From positions 299,501 through 363,500 of the forward strand of contig CM046453.1 in assembly GCA_025506515.1 (NCBI GenBank): DNA of 64,000 nt. Direction: 5' to 3'. The stretch's first letter is position 1. The number at the start of each line of letters is the position of its first letter. The translations under genes were made by a program, and so were the position numbers. A model generated the notes under the pieces. That model was not told where the DNA came from. It was given only the letters and a program-made list of their open reading frames with translations, and did no database searches. Below are positions 35,613-48,700 of this stretch, in pieces. Source of the stretch: Flaveria trinervia (lineage: Eukaryota; Streptophyta; Magnoliopsida; Asterales; Asteraceae).

Positions 35613-37851
35613 ATGGGCCTTGTTTGGCGTCGCCGGCTTCCGCTCTTCAAGAACAGCATCATGATGAAGAGCAGCATCATCATGATGAAGAGCAGCATCA
35701 TCATGATCAAGAGCAGCAGCATCATGATCAAGAGCAGCATCATGATCAATAGCATCCTCCTCCTCCTCCTCATTCCTCCATGCCTCTCCCAATTACAATC
35801 CCCGTCTGGTGCGCTCCTTCGATTCAAGGATTCCCTGACAAAGTCCGATGCTCTACACAATTGGAAAGACGACGGCTCCAACCCATGCGACCCCAACAAT
35901 GTGTGGTTGGCATCATATGCTCCAACGGCCTCATCAACACCATCAACCTCTCCGACATGGATCTCGAAGGCCAACCGGACGTCGCTGCCTTGGAGCCCCT
36001 CGACGGCCTCAAAGCCCTGAGCATCCACAACAACTCCCTCGCCGGGCCCATCCCCCAAATCAATCGCCTTCCTTCCATCAAGGCTTTTTACGCAGGTAGC
36101 AATTGGTTCTCCGGCGTCATCCCTTCCGATTTCTTCCAGACCCTCGGCTCCCTCAAGAAACTTGGTTGCAGCACAATAACTTTTCCGGGCAGATCCCAAC
36201 GTCCATCGGGCAATTGCCGAACCTCAAGGAACTCCATCTAGAACACAACGACTTCTCAGGACCCATTCCCACCTTTCTCCAACCCGACATCATCACCACC
36301 CTTGACCTCTCCAACAACAACCTACAAGGACAGATACCCAACAGTTTGAACAAGTTTGATGCCGCGGTGTTTGACAACAATGCTGGCCTCTGTGGCCCCA
36401 AACTCTCAAGAGAATGTAAGCCGCCCCCGCATCCTTCCACTCCACCAGACCAATTACAACCCTCCGCGGAACCACCCAAATCATCAGTCAAATGGATCAT
36501 CATGATTGTGGTCGTCGCTCTATTGATCTTGATCATTCTCGCCAGAGCCAATCAGATAGATGAAGACAGGAGACCTTTGGGTAAGGGAGCTATTGATCAA
36601 ACTGTTGTCAACATCCCAACCATCACCAAAAAGCCCACAACTACTTCTACTAGTGCCAAACCATACAACAACTCCAACAATAATATCAGCAGCAGCAGCA
36701 GCAATACCAGTACCAACAACGTTAATAACAACGAGAAGCAGACCCTTCAAAGCAGCAGCAGCAGCACTAAGGAGAGCAAAGATGCATCAGCAGCCGTGGC
36801 ATCTAAAAAAGCCCCGTCCCAGATAGCTGGGCGAGGGGTGGGTGGGGTGGGGGACCTGGTGATGGTGAACGAAGAGAGGGGGGTGTTTGGGTTGCAAGAC
36901 TTGATGAAGGCTGCAGCAGAGGTGCTTGGGAATGGAGGGTTGGGGTCTGCATACAAAGCGATGCTGGGGAACGGAGTGTCCGTGGTGGTGAAAAGGGTGA
37001 GGGAGATGAACCAGATGACTAAAGAGGTGTTTGATGCGGAGATGAAGAAGCTAGCCAAACTGAAGCACCAGAACATACTTACCCCACTCGCATATCATTT
37101 CAGGAAAGAAGAGAAACTGTTGGTTTCCGAATATGTCCCCAGAGGAAGCCTGCTTTATGTTTTACATGGTAAAATCAAGCACATACGTACTGATTATTTT
37201 CTGTTTACATGCATGAACTGAACTTGAACTTGAACTTATACATACATGCATGCATGTTGATATATACTGCATGCAGGTGAGCGTGGGACATCCCACGCAG
37301 AACTAGAACTAGACTGGGGTAAGCGGTTAAAGATCATAAAAGGAGTTGCGCGTGGAATGGGTTTCCTTCATACAGAGTTTGCTTCGTATCCGTTGCCTCA
37401 TGGGGATCTGAAGTCGAGCAATGTACTAATTGGGTCAGACTATGAGCCGCTTCTTAGTGATTACGCTTTCTATCCTTTGCTTAATAATACCCCAACAGTG
37501 CAATGCATGTTTGCTTTTAAATCTCCGGAAGCTATACTCAACCAAACAGTTAACCAAAAAAGCGACGTGTATTGCATGGGCATCATCATTCTGGAAATCA
37601 TGACAGGGAAATACCCATCCCAGTATTGCGGCAATAACCAAAAAGGCGGAACGGATGTTGTCCAGTGGGTTAAGTCAGCTCTTGCAGAAAACAGAGGAAC
37701 AGAGCTGATCGATCCACAGATATCATCATCATCTTCTGTGTTGGAAATGGAGAAGATTCTTCATATCGGAGCGGCTTGTACAGAAAGTGAGCCTGACGAG
37801 AGAATCAGCTTATCTGAAGCAATAAGAAGAATAGAAGAGGTAAGTGTTTGA
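35613..37851 (+). CDS. LRR receptor-like (pseudo)kinase, pollen-receptor-kinase type; two frame breaks
   Basis: Exons are 35613-37168 and 37277-37851. Allowing one missing base at each of two breaks, the product is about 710 residues. The first Met precedes a repetitive region; MINSILLLLLIPP at about 35744 is the likely signal core. It continues with LLRFKDSLTKSDAL (LRR N-terminal domain), about five LRRs (NNFSGQIP, NDFSGPIP), a transmembrane segment IIMIVVVALLILIIL near 36500, a Ser/Asn-rich linker, and a kinase domain from about 36885. The VVVK lysine is present, but HRD is HGD and DFG is DYA, so catalysis is doubtful, as in many LRR-III kinases. Breaks lie near 35905 (GGG to GG) and 36162 (TTT to TT). 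The end reads EEV then GTAAGT, so a further exon is possible. Confidence 0.87.
35656..35755 (+). repeat. Minisatellite in the N-terminal coding region of the receptor kinase
   Basis: An imperfect unit of about 21 bases (ATGATGAAGAGCAGCATCATC) repeats four to five times and encodes repeated SSIIMMK. It then runs into the hydrophobic signal core. Confidence 0.85.
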
Positions 37852-39673
37852 GTGAGGTGGGTTATGGTTGAATAATTGATTTATGCATAATGTATCTAAG
37901 AGAGATCATAAAAAGAAAAAGGTTAAGGTTGAGGGGTGAAGGCGACGGATCAAGCTAGTCATGGTCGTGATGCATCTGGTGTGTCCGAGAGAGAGCGCCC
38001 TCGGCTTCACTAGACCGCCTTGTTTCATTTAGATTAGAAAATTCATTAGTTCATTCTTGTGTATGTACGTGTGGAAACAAATAATGAATCATGCACATGT
38101 GATTGGTTGATTTTGATTATTATGCTAAAATGGCTTGCTGCATGCATGTATACTCGCCTCTGCAATAGTTCATGCATAATATAGCAAACACCATCTTATT
38201 CTTCATAATAAGCTTCAATCAACTGCCATCATCCACTTGCTATAAACTATCATAGGAAACTGAAATCTAATATCCGATTATGCTAATGAAGTTGTTTAAG
38301 TAACAATAAACATCAATTTTCACTATTTATAGTTTTATATAATACTATGTCATCAATGTTATGTTTTTTTTTCTTAATACCTAGTAGTTTTAAATTTTAT
38401 GAAAGTTTATTTACTTTTTTAGGAGTACTAGTGCTTAAACTTTATGTTACCAATTAATAACACTTATCTCAATGAAGGTATGTCGTGGATATGATTTCTA
38501 ATGCGTTTGAGAAGATCCGGACATTGTTATTGTTATTATACCATATCAGGAGTATATATATTTCCATTTGCCACAACCCTTTTAGTGTTTTGTTGTAGTT
38601 AACTTATTATCGCTCGTGGAAAACTAGTTAGTTTATGAGACTGTTGTACCTACTACCTAGTTAATTTGGTTAAAACTTTGTTTCATGTTGGTTATCAGAA
38701 ATGGGCAAGAACCCACATGTGAGTTATACATCCAACAGGACATAGTCCGTGAGCACCTTTGCCGTAAATTTTTGTGTATGTTTTACTATTACTACTATCT
38801 AAATTTAAAAGTTTTTATTATACCAAGATAATATATGGTATGATAGGAAACTTAATAGCTTATAATACATAATTATTAAGTAAAAAGATAATAATTTAAA
38901 AGAAAAAAGAAGAAGATATAATTATATATAATATAAATAATAAGTAAAATAAATTTAAAAATAAAACAATTTTGGGTATATAATCGGGTAAAGGGATATT
39001 CTTAATAAAATAATCAGGTATACAATGCAATATCATACCCGTAAAAAAAATAAAAAATAAAGTTCATACTCAATTTTTTTTGTACGGTCAACGAATAATT
39101 ATTAAGCCCGGTCACTCGGGTAAACCCATTGGTGAAAGGCCACCCATGCCCGCGAACACAGACGTCGCAGGTGACCCGGCTCGCCCACTATTTCAAGAGA
39201 AACCCACCACCCAAAGGCTCATTATGGTAAAACTCTTGACCTACTTAAAGCATATTACACCTAGTAAGACTTCAACCTATGACCTCCATTATGAAAAATC
39301 ATAAGGTGCTTACTTTTAAATCATTTGATCTAGGACTCATTGACAAATTCATACCCAATCTCATACCCGATTCCATGCCCCTTCCAAATAATTTAGGTTT
39401 CGGGAACTTGTATCGAGTTAGACTTTGATTGTCATCTCAGCCTACCATATGGAGAGTCGATGTTACAAGTGAGGGAAGTTACGTATCAAATTTAGAATAT
39501 GTGATAGTGAATGAGGAAAATCGTAACGTGGATAAAGTAGAAGGATGATGTGTGTAATTAGTTGTAACTTGTAAACATACATACATACATACATACATAT
39601 GTCAATCAGATTCAGTGTTGCAAGCAAGCAAGAATACCCTCAAAATCCATCATCACCATTCCCTGCAATTGCA
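37852..39673. other. Spacer between receptor kinase and COQ9
   Basis: No gene supported. AT-rich at 38300-39060; a GC-richer piece at 39100-39200 has a short open frame without recognisable content. (ACAT)n near 39577-39597 just precedes COQ9. Confidence 0.55.
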
Positions 39674-41358
39674 ATGCATCGATGGGTAGCGAAACGATTG
39701 CTTCAGCGTTCATTGTTGAGTGCTGATATTCCAACGCCCCGTTTGCGTTTTCTGTCATCCACATCGCCTCCTCAACCACCTCTCCCCAATCCAAACCCCA
39801 TTGAAATCAACACATCAACTTCATCAGCATCATCTTCATCTTCTTCTTCTTCTTCATCTTCTTCTTCTTCTTCATCTTCATCCCCCCGAGGAGATACGCA
39901 TCACCATACCTCTCATACAGGAACAGGAACAAGAAGAAGAAGCGCAGCTAGGGCTAATTACCAACAAGAACAATCTCGAGTCCTAGCCGCCTCTCTCCGC
40001 CATGTGGTAATATCTTCTCACTCTACTCGTTTGCTTCATCCATGTATATAGTAATGTTTTTCCTCAATCCCTGGCTAGGTTAAATGTTCACGATTAATTC
40101 ATCACCTCCTCTAGTCCTCTTGCCTTGCATTTCAAGGGGGGGGGGGGGGGGGGGTATCGTTTATTGTTCTAGCGAAGATGGATTCACTTTTTGTCAAATA
40201 AACTGCTGTTATAAGGAATTATGTCTCAGAAACTGCTGCTATCTATACTCAATAATTAGGGTGTTTCTTTTTGCAGATTAGGTTGGGATGGAGTGAAGCA
40301 GCCATGATTGCAGGTGCTAGGGATGCTGCTGTTTCCCCTTCCATTGTTGGAGCTATTCCACGAAAAGAAGCTGCACTAGTAGAGGTATTTCTATCTATCT
40401 TCTTTTCACCTCCCTTAATCAATTATCATCACATGTATGTCTACACTCTACCTAATGTTTTCAAGGTAATTACTTTTGTATACTACCACCATCTCACATC
40501 ATCTCTCTGCCGTTGCTCTTTTTTTTTATTGTCTCCAACTGTTTACTTGATTCCATTCCAATCCATTTCCCTTGTTACAGTATTTTATGGACGAGTGTTT
40601 GCAAAAACTTATTGATATAATCGACTCTGGCGAGTTACAATTACAAGATTTAGTACCAAGTGAGCGTATAGCGAAGCTTATTAAGGTTCGCCTACAAATG
40701 CAAGCTCCTTACATATCAAAGTGGCCTCAAGCACTTAGCATTCAGGCAAGTTGTTCAGTTTTAATGTTCTTGTTTAGATAACCTGCCACTAACACAGTAA
40801 GTAGTTGAAAGTATGAGCTTATATGATAGGCGCAACCGTCAAATATATCAACAAGCTTTAAACAACGAGCAATGCTGGTGGATGAATTCTGTCATGCCTC
40901 AAATGATGAAGGAAGTGGTGTGGATTGGTACCTAAAACGCACTGCTGTTGGTGGGGTATACTCAACAGCTGAAATATACATGCTAACGATAACTCCACAG
41001 GTTTCTTTTCATCTGTCTCTGTTTTTATGTTAACCTTACACAGCCAAGAACAGTGGGTTTGAGTCTTACTTCAGGCTGTGATTGATGATAGTGGTGTTGT
41101 TTTGCAGATTTTGATGATACATGGATATTTTTAAATGAGCGAGTGAGAGACGCCTTTGATTTGAAGAAGACCTTTCAAGAGGTTGTGTAGTTAATGATAG
41201 CATGATCAGATTATATATACACATCACATGTGGAATTCTAATAATCTATTATGGGGTAATCTTTTCAGGTGAAATATTTTGCAGAAGCTGTGGGCAGGTT
41301 TGGGGGGTTCATTGCAGGGATTTACAAAGAAAGGTTGTTAGGGTTGAAGTTGCTTTGA
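39674..41358 (+). CDS. COQ9: COQ9, ubiquinone biosynthesis protein, mitochondrial (6 exons, two frame breaks near the end)
   Basis: Exons are 39674-40006, 40277-40384, 40581-40745, 40830-41000, 41108-41181 and 41269 to the end. The N-terminus MHRWVAKRLLQRSLL with Arg and Ser is a mitochondrial presequence; a tract of about 20 Ser follows. The COQ9 domain gives LGWSEAAMIAGARDAAVSPS, then exon 4 QRAMLVDEFCHAS, DWYLKR and TAEIYMLT, and exon 5 DTWIFLNERVRDAFDLKKT. COQ9 is a lipid-binding partner that presents intermediates to COQ7. Intron 3 has a GC donor (CAG/GCAAGT). Exon 5 needs one more base at its start to stay in frame. In exon 6 the frame slips near 41292; the slipped frame gives GLGGSLQGFTKK and stops at 41339-41341, the unslipped one at 41356-41358. 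An upstream in-frame Met exists at 39599. Confidence 0.88.
39829..39885 (+). repeat. (TCT/TCA)n microsatellite encoding poly-Ser in COQ9
   Basis: About 19 consecutive serine codons, just after the presequence. Confidence 0.9.
40136..40154 (+). repeat. 19-base G homopolymer in COQ9 intron 1
   Basis: Nineteen consecutive G. The true length is likely uncertain in any assembly. Confidence 0.95.
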
Positions 41359-42726
41359 TGGTGGCATAAAAATAAAACTCTAGGCTTGCAAGTATTTTGT
41401 TCTTTTAAAGCAAGAAATTACAGAAATGGTTTGTTGCAAGTGTAATCATGTTTTGTTTGATCGTTTATGTTTTCTGCGAACTAAAGAAATAAAGTGTCTT
41501 TTATATCTTTGTGTGGTAGTTGAGTTATTCATTGGTGATCGATTGATGTGTAATGTTTATGTTGTTGATGTTTGTGGTAGTTTGGCAAGTAACAAAATTT
41601 TTAAATCCCTCCTTGTATCTTCATCTTCTAAACCAATCAAAATATATTCCGAGATCCGTGCAGTTTGTACGTGCAAATCATGATTAATGCTTTTCAAATC
41701 TCTAGAACAATATCCATTGACATAGTATAGTATAATCAAGGAACCAGTAACTGGAACTAAAGAGTAGGATAAGCTAGCTGGGTTATAAATATAATTAAGA
41801 TTTTAACACTCAGAATGAGTCTTCATTCGTGTGCTTCCTTCATCATCCATGCCATGGATATGTATATGCCTTTGCGTACAAGTTTACGGAATAATCTTCT
41901 TCAGAGTATCTGTAAACAAAAAATAAACTTGGCCTTGCTTGTAAGAAGATGGGATGCGGATGGTGCAGGTGCATTTAAGAAATAGTGATTTATACATGCA
42001 TATTTTCTCCATTTTTGACATGTTAAAAGCCATGTTAGGTCGTGTAAGGACTTTCTTACATGACGGTGTATTTCTAGAGGAGTTTCTGTCATGTTTATTG
42101 TAATTCTTCTTGGCTAGTCATTTGCCCCGTGTGATCATTTTATTATATATTTATATGCTACAAAACTATTATAATCCATTGTAGTTATAACTAATTAACA
42201 AGCACACAAGCCTATATTACAAACTTTAAACGAATTCTACTAGCTATTTCATATTGACCGACTTATTTGATAAGTAGCGGCCTGCATTCGATTTACACGA
42301 GCTGCATTTCATGATGATGACATTTATTCAATACGTAAAATACTTAACAAGGTTTAAGTAGCGCCTTGGTTCCATGGAGCTACTACCCGGTGAAGTTAAT
42401 TCACTAGTACACAACACAATTATTTAAAAAATGACAACATATGGAAATTGAGATGATATCATGTAAAACGAAAATATATTAGGAATAATGAGTGAGAATG
42501 AGAAAAGTTGAGGTGACACGCAAGAAAAAACAAGAAAAACAGAATAGCTGCTAGTGCCTTGTAACAACTCATGGAAATTGGATTTCCTCCATATAGATTT
42601 TAAGAATAAACCTCTAAAAACAAACTCACAACTCATATACGTTTATGTGGTCAAGTCTACCTTATCACATTTTTTTGTTTACAGGTAGATGTAATATCTT
42701 TACATATGCTATAGACCACTCTGGTG
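41359..42726. other. Spacer between convergent COQ9 and VIT/VWA gene
   Basis: Two 3' ends face each other here. The left part is the presumed COQ9 3' UTR; the remainder is AT-rich with no supported gene. Confidence 0.6.
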
Positions 42727-45700
42727 TCATCCTTGTCCGCCACAGCACGCTTCACAACACGCAAAGCAGCCTAAAAACGCTAGGCCACCAATCAACTGGG
42801 TGACCAAAATAGCACACTGATCGTTGATCCGTGAGCAGGCTTGAATGCAGCACATGCAACAACACTTGCCACATAGATTAACACAACAGTTGCCAGCTGC
42901 CCTCACCAACATCTCTGCTTGGTCTGGTAATTTTGGTTCATAACCCGGAGGTGTGTTCTCTATAGTTGCAATCAAGTTACCAAACCCAACACCCACCCGC
43001 TGCAACACCTTTATCATTTCAGTTTTTTCTCTTATTTCAATAGTTTCTTTTTTCCCCTGCATGTATAACATTCAAAATCCTTATGCCAATCAATCATCCC
43101 ATAATAAATTTAAGTATGCTCAGAAATAAAAACTGTCAATAGTCCATATTTAAACCTTTTTAGTGCTTGATGATGTTGATGCATGCTTTTCTTGTACTTG
43201 GACTGTCTCCAACAAAACCATACGTGTATACTCACTAATAACACCACTCTGTATGCTTATTTTTGCTACCTGCCCACCCACAAAAGAATGCAAATTACTG
43301 AAAAGAGCTATGAAAGCTCCAATGTATCACATCAGTCCTAAAAAATTAAGATTTGGTTACAAGCCAAATTTTAGCCAGCCAAGATGCAAAACATTTGGAA
43401 GTCAGACGCAAACTTGCACTATGATATAAGCAATATGTCTACCTAACGCTTATTAATTATGAGGGAAGAAAAATACAAGAGTTCAATTTACTGACCTTCT
43501 CCTCGAGCTTTTTATCTTGTAAAAACCATGCTTGTGATGTGTAATGTTCGATTTGTTCCTTCACCAGGACCTAGTGACCGAAATGAAATCAAACAGACCC
43601 CAAAAAGAAAGTAAGAGAGTTTGAGAAGAAAATTAAATTAAAAAATTAAAGACGTGCGCGAATCTACTTAGAAAACAATATTACCAAAAAAAAAAGACAC
43701 CTGGCTTACCCGCCTAGATTAGAAAAGAGAACAAAGCAATAATAAAGCCCTTAAAAGGCACTCTAGTTCTACTTTTGCTAGCTTGCCACCGACAGCTAAT
43801 TTCAATTTTAATGTCTTTATTTTAAGCAACTTCCTCCTCTAGTTTAGCCATGTTTAGGAGCAGAAGTCATGGGTTAGTTTCTCTTTCGTGATTGTAATTC
43901 TCTCTTAAAAACATTGATGGAATGAAAAATGGCAGATAATCCACTTAGTGTTTATCTCCATTTGAGTTGAACTACTCTTCTTTGCTAGCTTAACAGTGCC
44001 TTGTTGAGTGGTGATCGTAGACACGATTCCCCCGTAGTGGTGTATCTTTATCTTCTGTTGGAAGTCATCACCCTACCGTCTTGTTTGGGGGTGTTTCTGT
44101 ATCCAATTAAGCTGTAGAATTATCCCAATTCCAACCGTTTATTTGAGCCGGCATTGATTTAAAACAATTTTACATCAATAAGTAGGAGCATAACACACAA
44201 CTGTGATAAACAGGCAAGTGGTTGTCATTCATGCACAGTACTGCTGTAGACTTGTAGTGTCTTAATACTAATATGATGACATCAAAAACCAAATTGAGCG
44301 TCCCTGGTAGAAGCCTATGTTCCTATGCAGTATTGGGCAAAGTATCAGCTCTAATTAGTTATGTGTAATTTAATTTCTCTTGTTTGCTTTTTTATTAAGT
44401 CAAAAATTTCAGGCTCTATTGATCCCTATATTGCATGCTCTCGCTTCAATGTGGGATATATGGCACGGACCATTCTTGTGGTCTTATGAAGTCCTGTAGA
44501 GATTAATGAAGAGGCTGATGCAACCTAAACATCTTTAGTCTCTCCTGCATGCTGCACAAGTGCATTGAAGTGGAATGCTTCGCAAGTTTCACATGTGCAA
44601 CAGAAATACTCTAAGTGTGAAATCTTCCGAAGCCAAAGATGAAGTCTTCCGAAGCCTCAGAGACAAAGTCTTCCGAAGCTTCAAGTTCATGAAGACAGAT
44701 TTTTTCCGAAGACTTTTAACATATGCTTTATCTGATGTACAGTTCCATAAAGCTGGACACCTTTCCGCTGCAACTCTGCAAGTCACCAACTAACATGGTT
44801 TGGTGAAAAGGTCAATGCTTTTAGTAACTGTACATTGAGGTCTTGAGTCTGTATACTTTCTACTTTATGTACTTTATCCTTTTTGTAATAGAAAAGGATG
44901 TGAGCTATGGCATGTCATAGTCACAAGTCAAAAAGCAATCTGCCTTTTGACTCTACAATTGATTTTGTTTGTGTCTAGTCAATTGTCTCCAGCTGGCTTT
45001 CAAAGTATAGCCAGCTGTAGGATGTAGTATAAGTATCTCATATTCTTGTATCTTTTATTTGTAACACTTGTAATAGAACATAGAGAAAGCAATATATTGC
45101 ATTCTTGTAATACATTTGTAATAGAACATAACCAGCTGTAGGATGTAGTATAAGTATCTCATGTTCTTGTATATTTTATTTATGCTTTGTAACACTTGAA
45201 AACCATATACTTGTGTTCTTTGTGTTCTGTCTCTTTCATTATTTGTGTTCTTAGTGTCTTATCTTGGTTAATCCAGTTTATTGTTTGATTAAAGTTTGGT
45301 TAATCTCCTCTTTGTGTTGTTGTGCTTGTAACTCACACTCTTCAACGATCCTGCATTTGGTATCAGAGCATTCAGGCTCTTGATATAAGATCTCACCATC
45401 TTAAGATCCCTCACACACACAAATACCAAACTTTTCAAATGGCAACCATTTCCAAAACCGATATGGAAACTGGAACCATAAACAAGTTCCCACTGATCAC
45501 TCTTGATGAGTTTGACACCTGGTGAATGGAAGGTTTCATCAGGTCTCTCGATTCAAGAATGTGGGAGTCTATTAAGAATGGACCTTTCATACCCAGCACA
45601 CCCTCTGCTACTGGTGCTGGTATGATCCCTAAGGATGTGGCTAACTACTCTGATGAAGATAGGAAGAGAGTAGAGATAGACAGGAAAGCCATGACAGCTC

Positions 45701-48700
45701 TTCAAACTGCCCTTCCAAACTCTGTATACAGAGGTTTAAAGAAGTGCAAAACAGCTAAATAGCTGTGGGATGCACTGAAACTGATGTATGAGGGTTCTTC
45801 TGAAGCCAAGGAGAACAAGAAGGATCTCCTGAAGCAGCAGTTTGAAAACTTCACCTTCAAAATAGGTGAGACCATGACTCGGCAATACTTCAGGTATGTT
45901 GAGATTGTGGATACCCTAGTGGATGGAGGAGTTGCTCTTGAGAATAGAGACATTGTAACGAAGTTCATGTTCTCACTTCCTAGGCAATGGACACACTACT
46001 GTATGGTGATCAAGAGAACTGAAAATCTCAAAACTCTCACTTTGACAGAGTTATATGGGATTCTCAGTGGCTACCAGATGGAAATGAACATGCAGAATTC
46101 ATCTGGCAACTCCAACAATCAAATGGGTTCAGCCCTACATGTGGTTGAAAGGAATAGCATAGAACCCAAACATCATCTTATATGCTACCCTGATAACTCA
46201 CCCAATGGTCCTTTCATCACCTTCCCAGAGACACCAAGGGAGAACTACACTCAAGGAAGCCCATTCCAAAAGACAAGCTCTTCTCAAGCATTTGTGTCTT
46301 CTGATGAAAGCAATGGCAACTCTCTTTTCACTCTTGAAGACTTGGATTGTATCCATCCAGATGATCTGGAGTACATGGAAATAGTCCAGCAGATGGCTCT
46401 TCTCACTCACAGAGCCAACAAGTTCTACAAGAGGACTGGACGGAAGTTTTCAAGCAATGCAACCGGTGGAAAGTTTGGACTGGACAAAGGCAAAGTCAAA
46501 TGTTACAACTGTAACTTGATGGGCCACTTTGCCAGAGAGTGTAAGGCACCTAGAACCAATGGTGGCCAAACATAGTCCAGACCAAACTACACTGACAAAG
46601 CTCTTCATAATGAGAAGTCAAAGCAGCAAGCTGCTGTTGCTGTTGAAGAAGGAGGCTTTGACTGGAGCTTTCAGGTGGAAGATGTTTCTCCAAACCAAGC
46701 ACTGATGGCAGATCATGATGAAGCCAAGGTATTGGAACATCTCTGTACTCCTGAATGCATTGCTAAAGTTAATAGGTATAGGTTCTATAACTTGGAATTG
46801 AGATCTGATATTGAGTCCTTAACCATTTTAAAATCTGATTTTAGAAAGTCCAAAAATGATTATAAGCTGAAAATAGAGAACTTAAAGAAAACCATTTCAG
46901 TTCTAAAACATGAACACACAGATTTTAGAACTCAAATTCACGATCTCATAACCAAGCTAACTGAGTGCCAGGCTGAGCTTGTGATCAGCAAAGCCAGGGC
47001 AGAAAATAATGTTCTTGAAGAAGAGACCTTCAAGAACATGATATCCTCATCCCTGCACAACAAAGTGTGCTATCAAAACAGACAGGGACTGAGATCAAAT
47101 GAGATAGCTCCTCCACACACAAACTTGTCTGTAAGACCCCCTAGGTGTGGAACTTGTGAAGATGAGCTTCCTCTCATAGATCCTATGAGTGAGGAGGATG
47201 AAGAAGAGATAGTGAAGAATCCCTCTACTAAGAGTGAAGAGGAGGATTTCAAGAAGGGCCACTATCCTTCTGAGGAGAAGTGAAGACTGTGATGACCAAG
47301 TCCATGAGAAAGAACTTGATCACAAAGAGCAAAAGAAAGGCAAGGAAGGCTCAGGAGATCAAGGCTGCTTTTGACTCTAAACAGAAACAGTTTTTATTTC
47401 TACAAGGTTTAAAGTGGTAGGGACTGAAGACATCAACCAAAACTCTTCTGCTAAGAGTTCTGGTTCTTGTTCAACTCATCTCAGTAGCAAGAAGAAGACT
47501 GATTTGCTGTGTACCACTGCTGTACAACCTGGACCATCAAACTCCAAGCACAGTCCTCAGCCCAAAAGGACTGTCTCAGCATCTGTAAAGATGAAGGTGG
47601 AGAAGGGATGTGACAAAAAACAGTCTTATTCTCATGAAAAGGCTCTTGTGAAGAAGAAGATGAATTGTGTTATGTGTGACAGCACTACTCACATTGCAAA
47701 GGATTGTCCCTTCAATCCTAAAAGTACTGTCCACATGGCCAAAACAAAGGCTTCAAAGAGTTCCAAGAAGATTCAGGCTTCAGAAGGAAAACCAGTTTCC
47801 TTCGGAAGTCTCAAATCTAAAAAGAAGGGAAATGGAAAATTACCTTCGGAAGAAATATTGGTCTCGGAAGAAAGGAATTCTTCCGAAACATTGAAATCTG
47901 CTACAGTGTCTGCAGAATCTTCCGAAGTATCAGCCATCAAAACTTCCGAAGTTTTGAAGGTCAAGTCCAAGACTCCAAAGGTGGTGTGGATGTCTAAGAA
48001 AGACCAAATGACTGAGATTTCTCCATCTACAACAGCTCAAGATCCTCTTAATACAACCATAGGATCTATCACTGTTGAATTACCTTCTGTAAATAAGCCC
48101 AAGACAAGCAAAGATTGGGTTTCCAGATGTAACTAATCATTCTCTTTTGTACAAGGACATCTAAAGACAAACAGAAATGTTTGGATCATAGACAGTGGCT
48201 GCTCCAGGCACATGACTGGTAATAGGTCACTACTCCAGAACTTTGAAAGGATTGATGGAGGACCTGTTGCTTTTGGAGGAGATAAAGGTGGTTACATTTC
48301 AGGAAGGGGCAAGGTCACAAATAGTAAGCTCAGCATTGAAAAGGTAAACTTTGTTAAAGAGCTTGGATACAATCTTTTGAGTGTATCTCAATTTTGTGAT
48401 CAGAGTCATAACATGCTCTTTACTGAGCATGAGTGCATTGTTCTTAAGCCTGGTGTGATCATTCCTCATGAGCATATCCTGCTTAGAGCCCCCAGGAAAG
48501 GAAACATGTACAAGATGGACTTGCAAGAAACCTCTCCCTCCAGAGAAGTTTCATGCTTTCTATCTAAAGCCAATAGTGATGAATCTTTCCTATGGCATAA
48601 AAGAATGTGCCATGTAAACTTTAAGAACATGAATAAATTGATTAAGCATGATCTGGTAACTGGAATGCCAAAGAAAGAGTTTACAAGTGATGATCACTGT

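Noticed and set aside
35535..36551. Several long minus-strand frames opposite the receptor kinase
   Set aside because: Shadow frames of a GC-rich coding exon; no recognisable domains.
39080..39304. 74-codon plus frame in a GC-richer patch upstream of COQ9
   Set aside because: No domain and no splice or start support; may be repeat DNA.
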